NCBI GenBank assembly: GCA_017599285.1
Contig: JAGFXX010000001.1
Location: 1,054,001-1,118,000 of the forward strand
Origin: Cereibacter azotoformans
GTDB lineage: Bacteria > Pseudomonadota > Alphaproteobacteria > Rhodobacterales > Rhodobacteraceae
Length of the DNA stretch: 64,000 nucleotides
Reading direction: 5' to 3'
This document shows, in pieces, positions 63,693 to 64,000 of this stretch (positions within the stretch are counted from its first letter, which is position 1; each line of letters begins with the position of its first letter). The position numbers and the translations under genes are program-made. The notes beneath the pieces are model-generated. The model made no database searches, had not been told where the DNA came from, and worked only from the letters and a program-made list of their open reading frames with translations.

Positions 63693-63982
63693 GCGACGAG
63701 AAAAACCGGCCTGTTCAGACCTTCCGTGATGGCAACCTGAAAGTTGCCATCTGGGAAAACACTCGCGAGGACAAGACCGCCTACAGTGTGCAGTTCCGGC
63801 GCAGCTACCGCGACCCGGACGGCCAGCCGCGGGAAGCCGATACTTACTATGCTGGAGATTTACTGCGCCTGTCACGTCTGGCCACCCAATCCTATGACCG
63901 GATCGGGGAGCTCCGGCGTGCTGACCAGTCGAAGATGAAGCCGGGCCGGACTAGCGGCCACGATCAGGACCGGGATCGATGA
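63689..63982 (+). CDS. Small uncharacterised protein of the transfer operon
   Basis: The 97-aa polar product (FRDGNLKVAIWENTREDKTA, YSVQFRRSYRDPDGQPREA, YYAGDLLRLSRLATQSYDRI) is not recognised. Its ATG overlaps the coupling-protein stop by 4 bases, and its own stop overlaps the next ATG. Its N-terminal strands and basic C-terminus leave DNA binding possible. Confidence 0.6.
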   Translation: MSDEKNRPVQTFRDGNLKVAIWENTREDKTAYSVQFRRSYRDPDGQPREADTYYAGDLLRLSRLATQSYDRIGELRRADQSKMKPGRTSGHDQDRDR

Positions 63983-64000
63983 AGCGCCTTCGCGAGCAAA
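63979..64000 (+). CDS. Start of a further transfer-operon gene
   Basis: An ATG at 63979 overlaps the preceding stop as ATGA and opens MKRLREQ before the window ends. The overlap pattern suggests a real gene; its product cannot be judged. Confidence 0.4.

Overview
This window reads as a chromosome segment of a GC-rich alphaproteobacterium of the Rhodobacter/Cereibacter group, joined to a mobile conjugative element. Evidence for the host is the riboswitch-led cobalamin uptake operon ending in cbiZ, a perfect FNR-type box before a di-haem peroxidase gene, the rpsF-rpsR-rplI and glnB-glnA clusters, and very high GC with GTG/TTG starts and 4-base stop/start overlaps. The species name is an inference.

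Host part (1 to about 37.66 kb): the 3' end of a GAPDH gene; a minus-strand btuB-btuF-btuC-btuD-cbiZ operon behind a cobalamin riboswitch; a polyamine-type ABC transporter; a cytochrome c peroxidase; waaA; tRNA-Cys; rpsF-rpsR-rplI; trigger factor with tRNA-Leu; a Hint-domain protein; nnrE and nnrD as separate overlapping genes; glnB-glnA; a three-gene two-component cluster; a MoxR ATPase with a VWA partner; three valine-degradation genes; a polysaccharide operon (UDP-glucuronate decarboxylase, galE, a cellulose-synthase-like glycosyltransferase and a secreted glycosidase-like protein); and an orphan polyamine-type binding protein.

Mobile part (about 37.66 kb to the right edge): mobC and a relaxase lie at the left, a VirD4/TraG coupling protein at the right. 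Between them is cargo of lower GC: a Fic protein, a protein kinase, the ArdC antirestriction protein, an IS5-like element, an Abi/DRT-type reverse transcriptase, and a minus-strand six-gene operon with every junction overlapping. That operon encodes an MmeI-like DNA methyltransferase, an unknown protein, a DEAD-like helicase, a GIY-YIG protein, a SIR2 protein and a HerA ATPase. HerA is split at its Walker B motif by an IS3-family element that left a 4-bp target duplication, so the SIR2-HerA arm is probably dead in this strain.

Non-coding parts of the element are unusual. There is a 450-bp chain of about a dozen short hairpins upstream of the methyltransferase, a second hairpin chain upstream of ardC, a phased series of TGAAA motifs over the fic start, and a nested palindrome after fic. 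The six-gene operon is the best candidate for a composite defence system not described as a unit; the hairpin chain is the best candidate for structure that no gene model explains.
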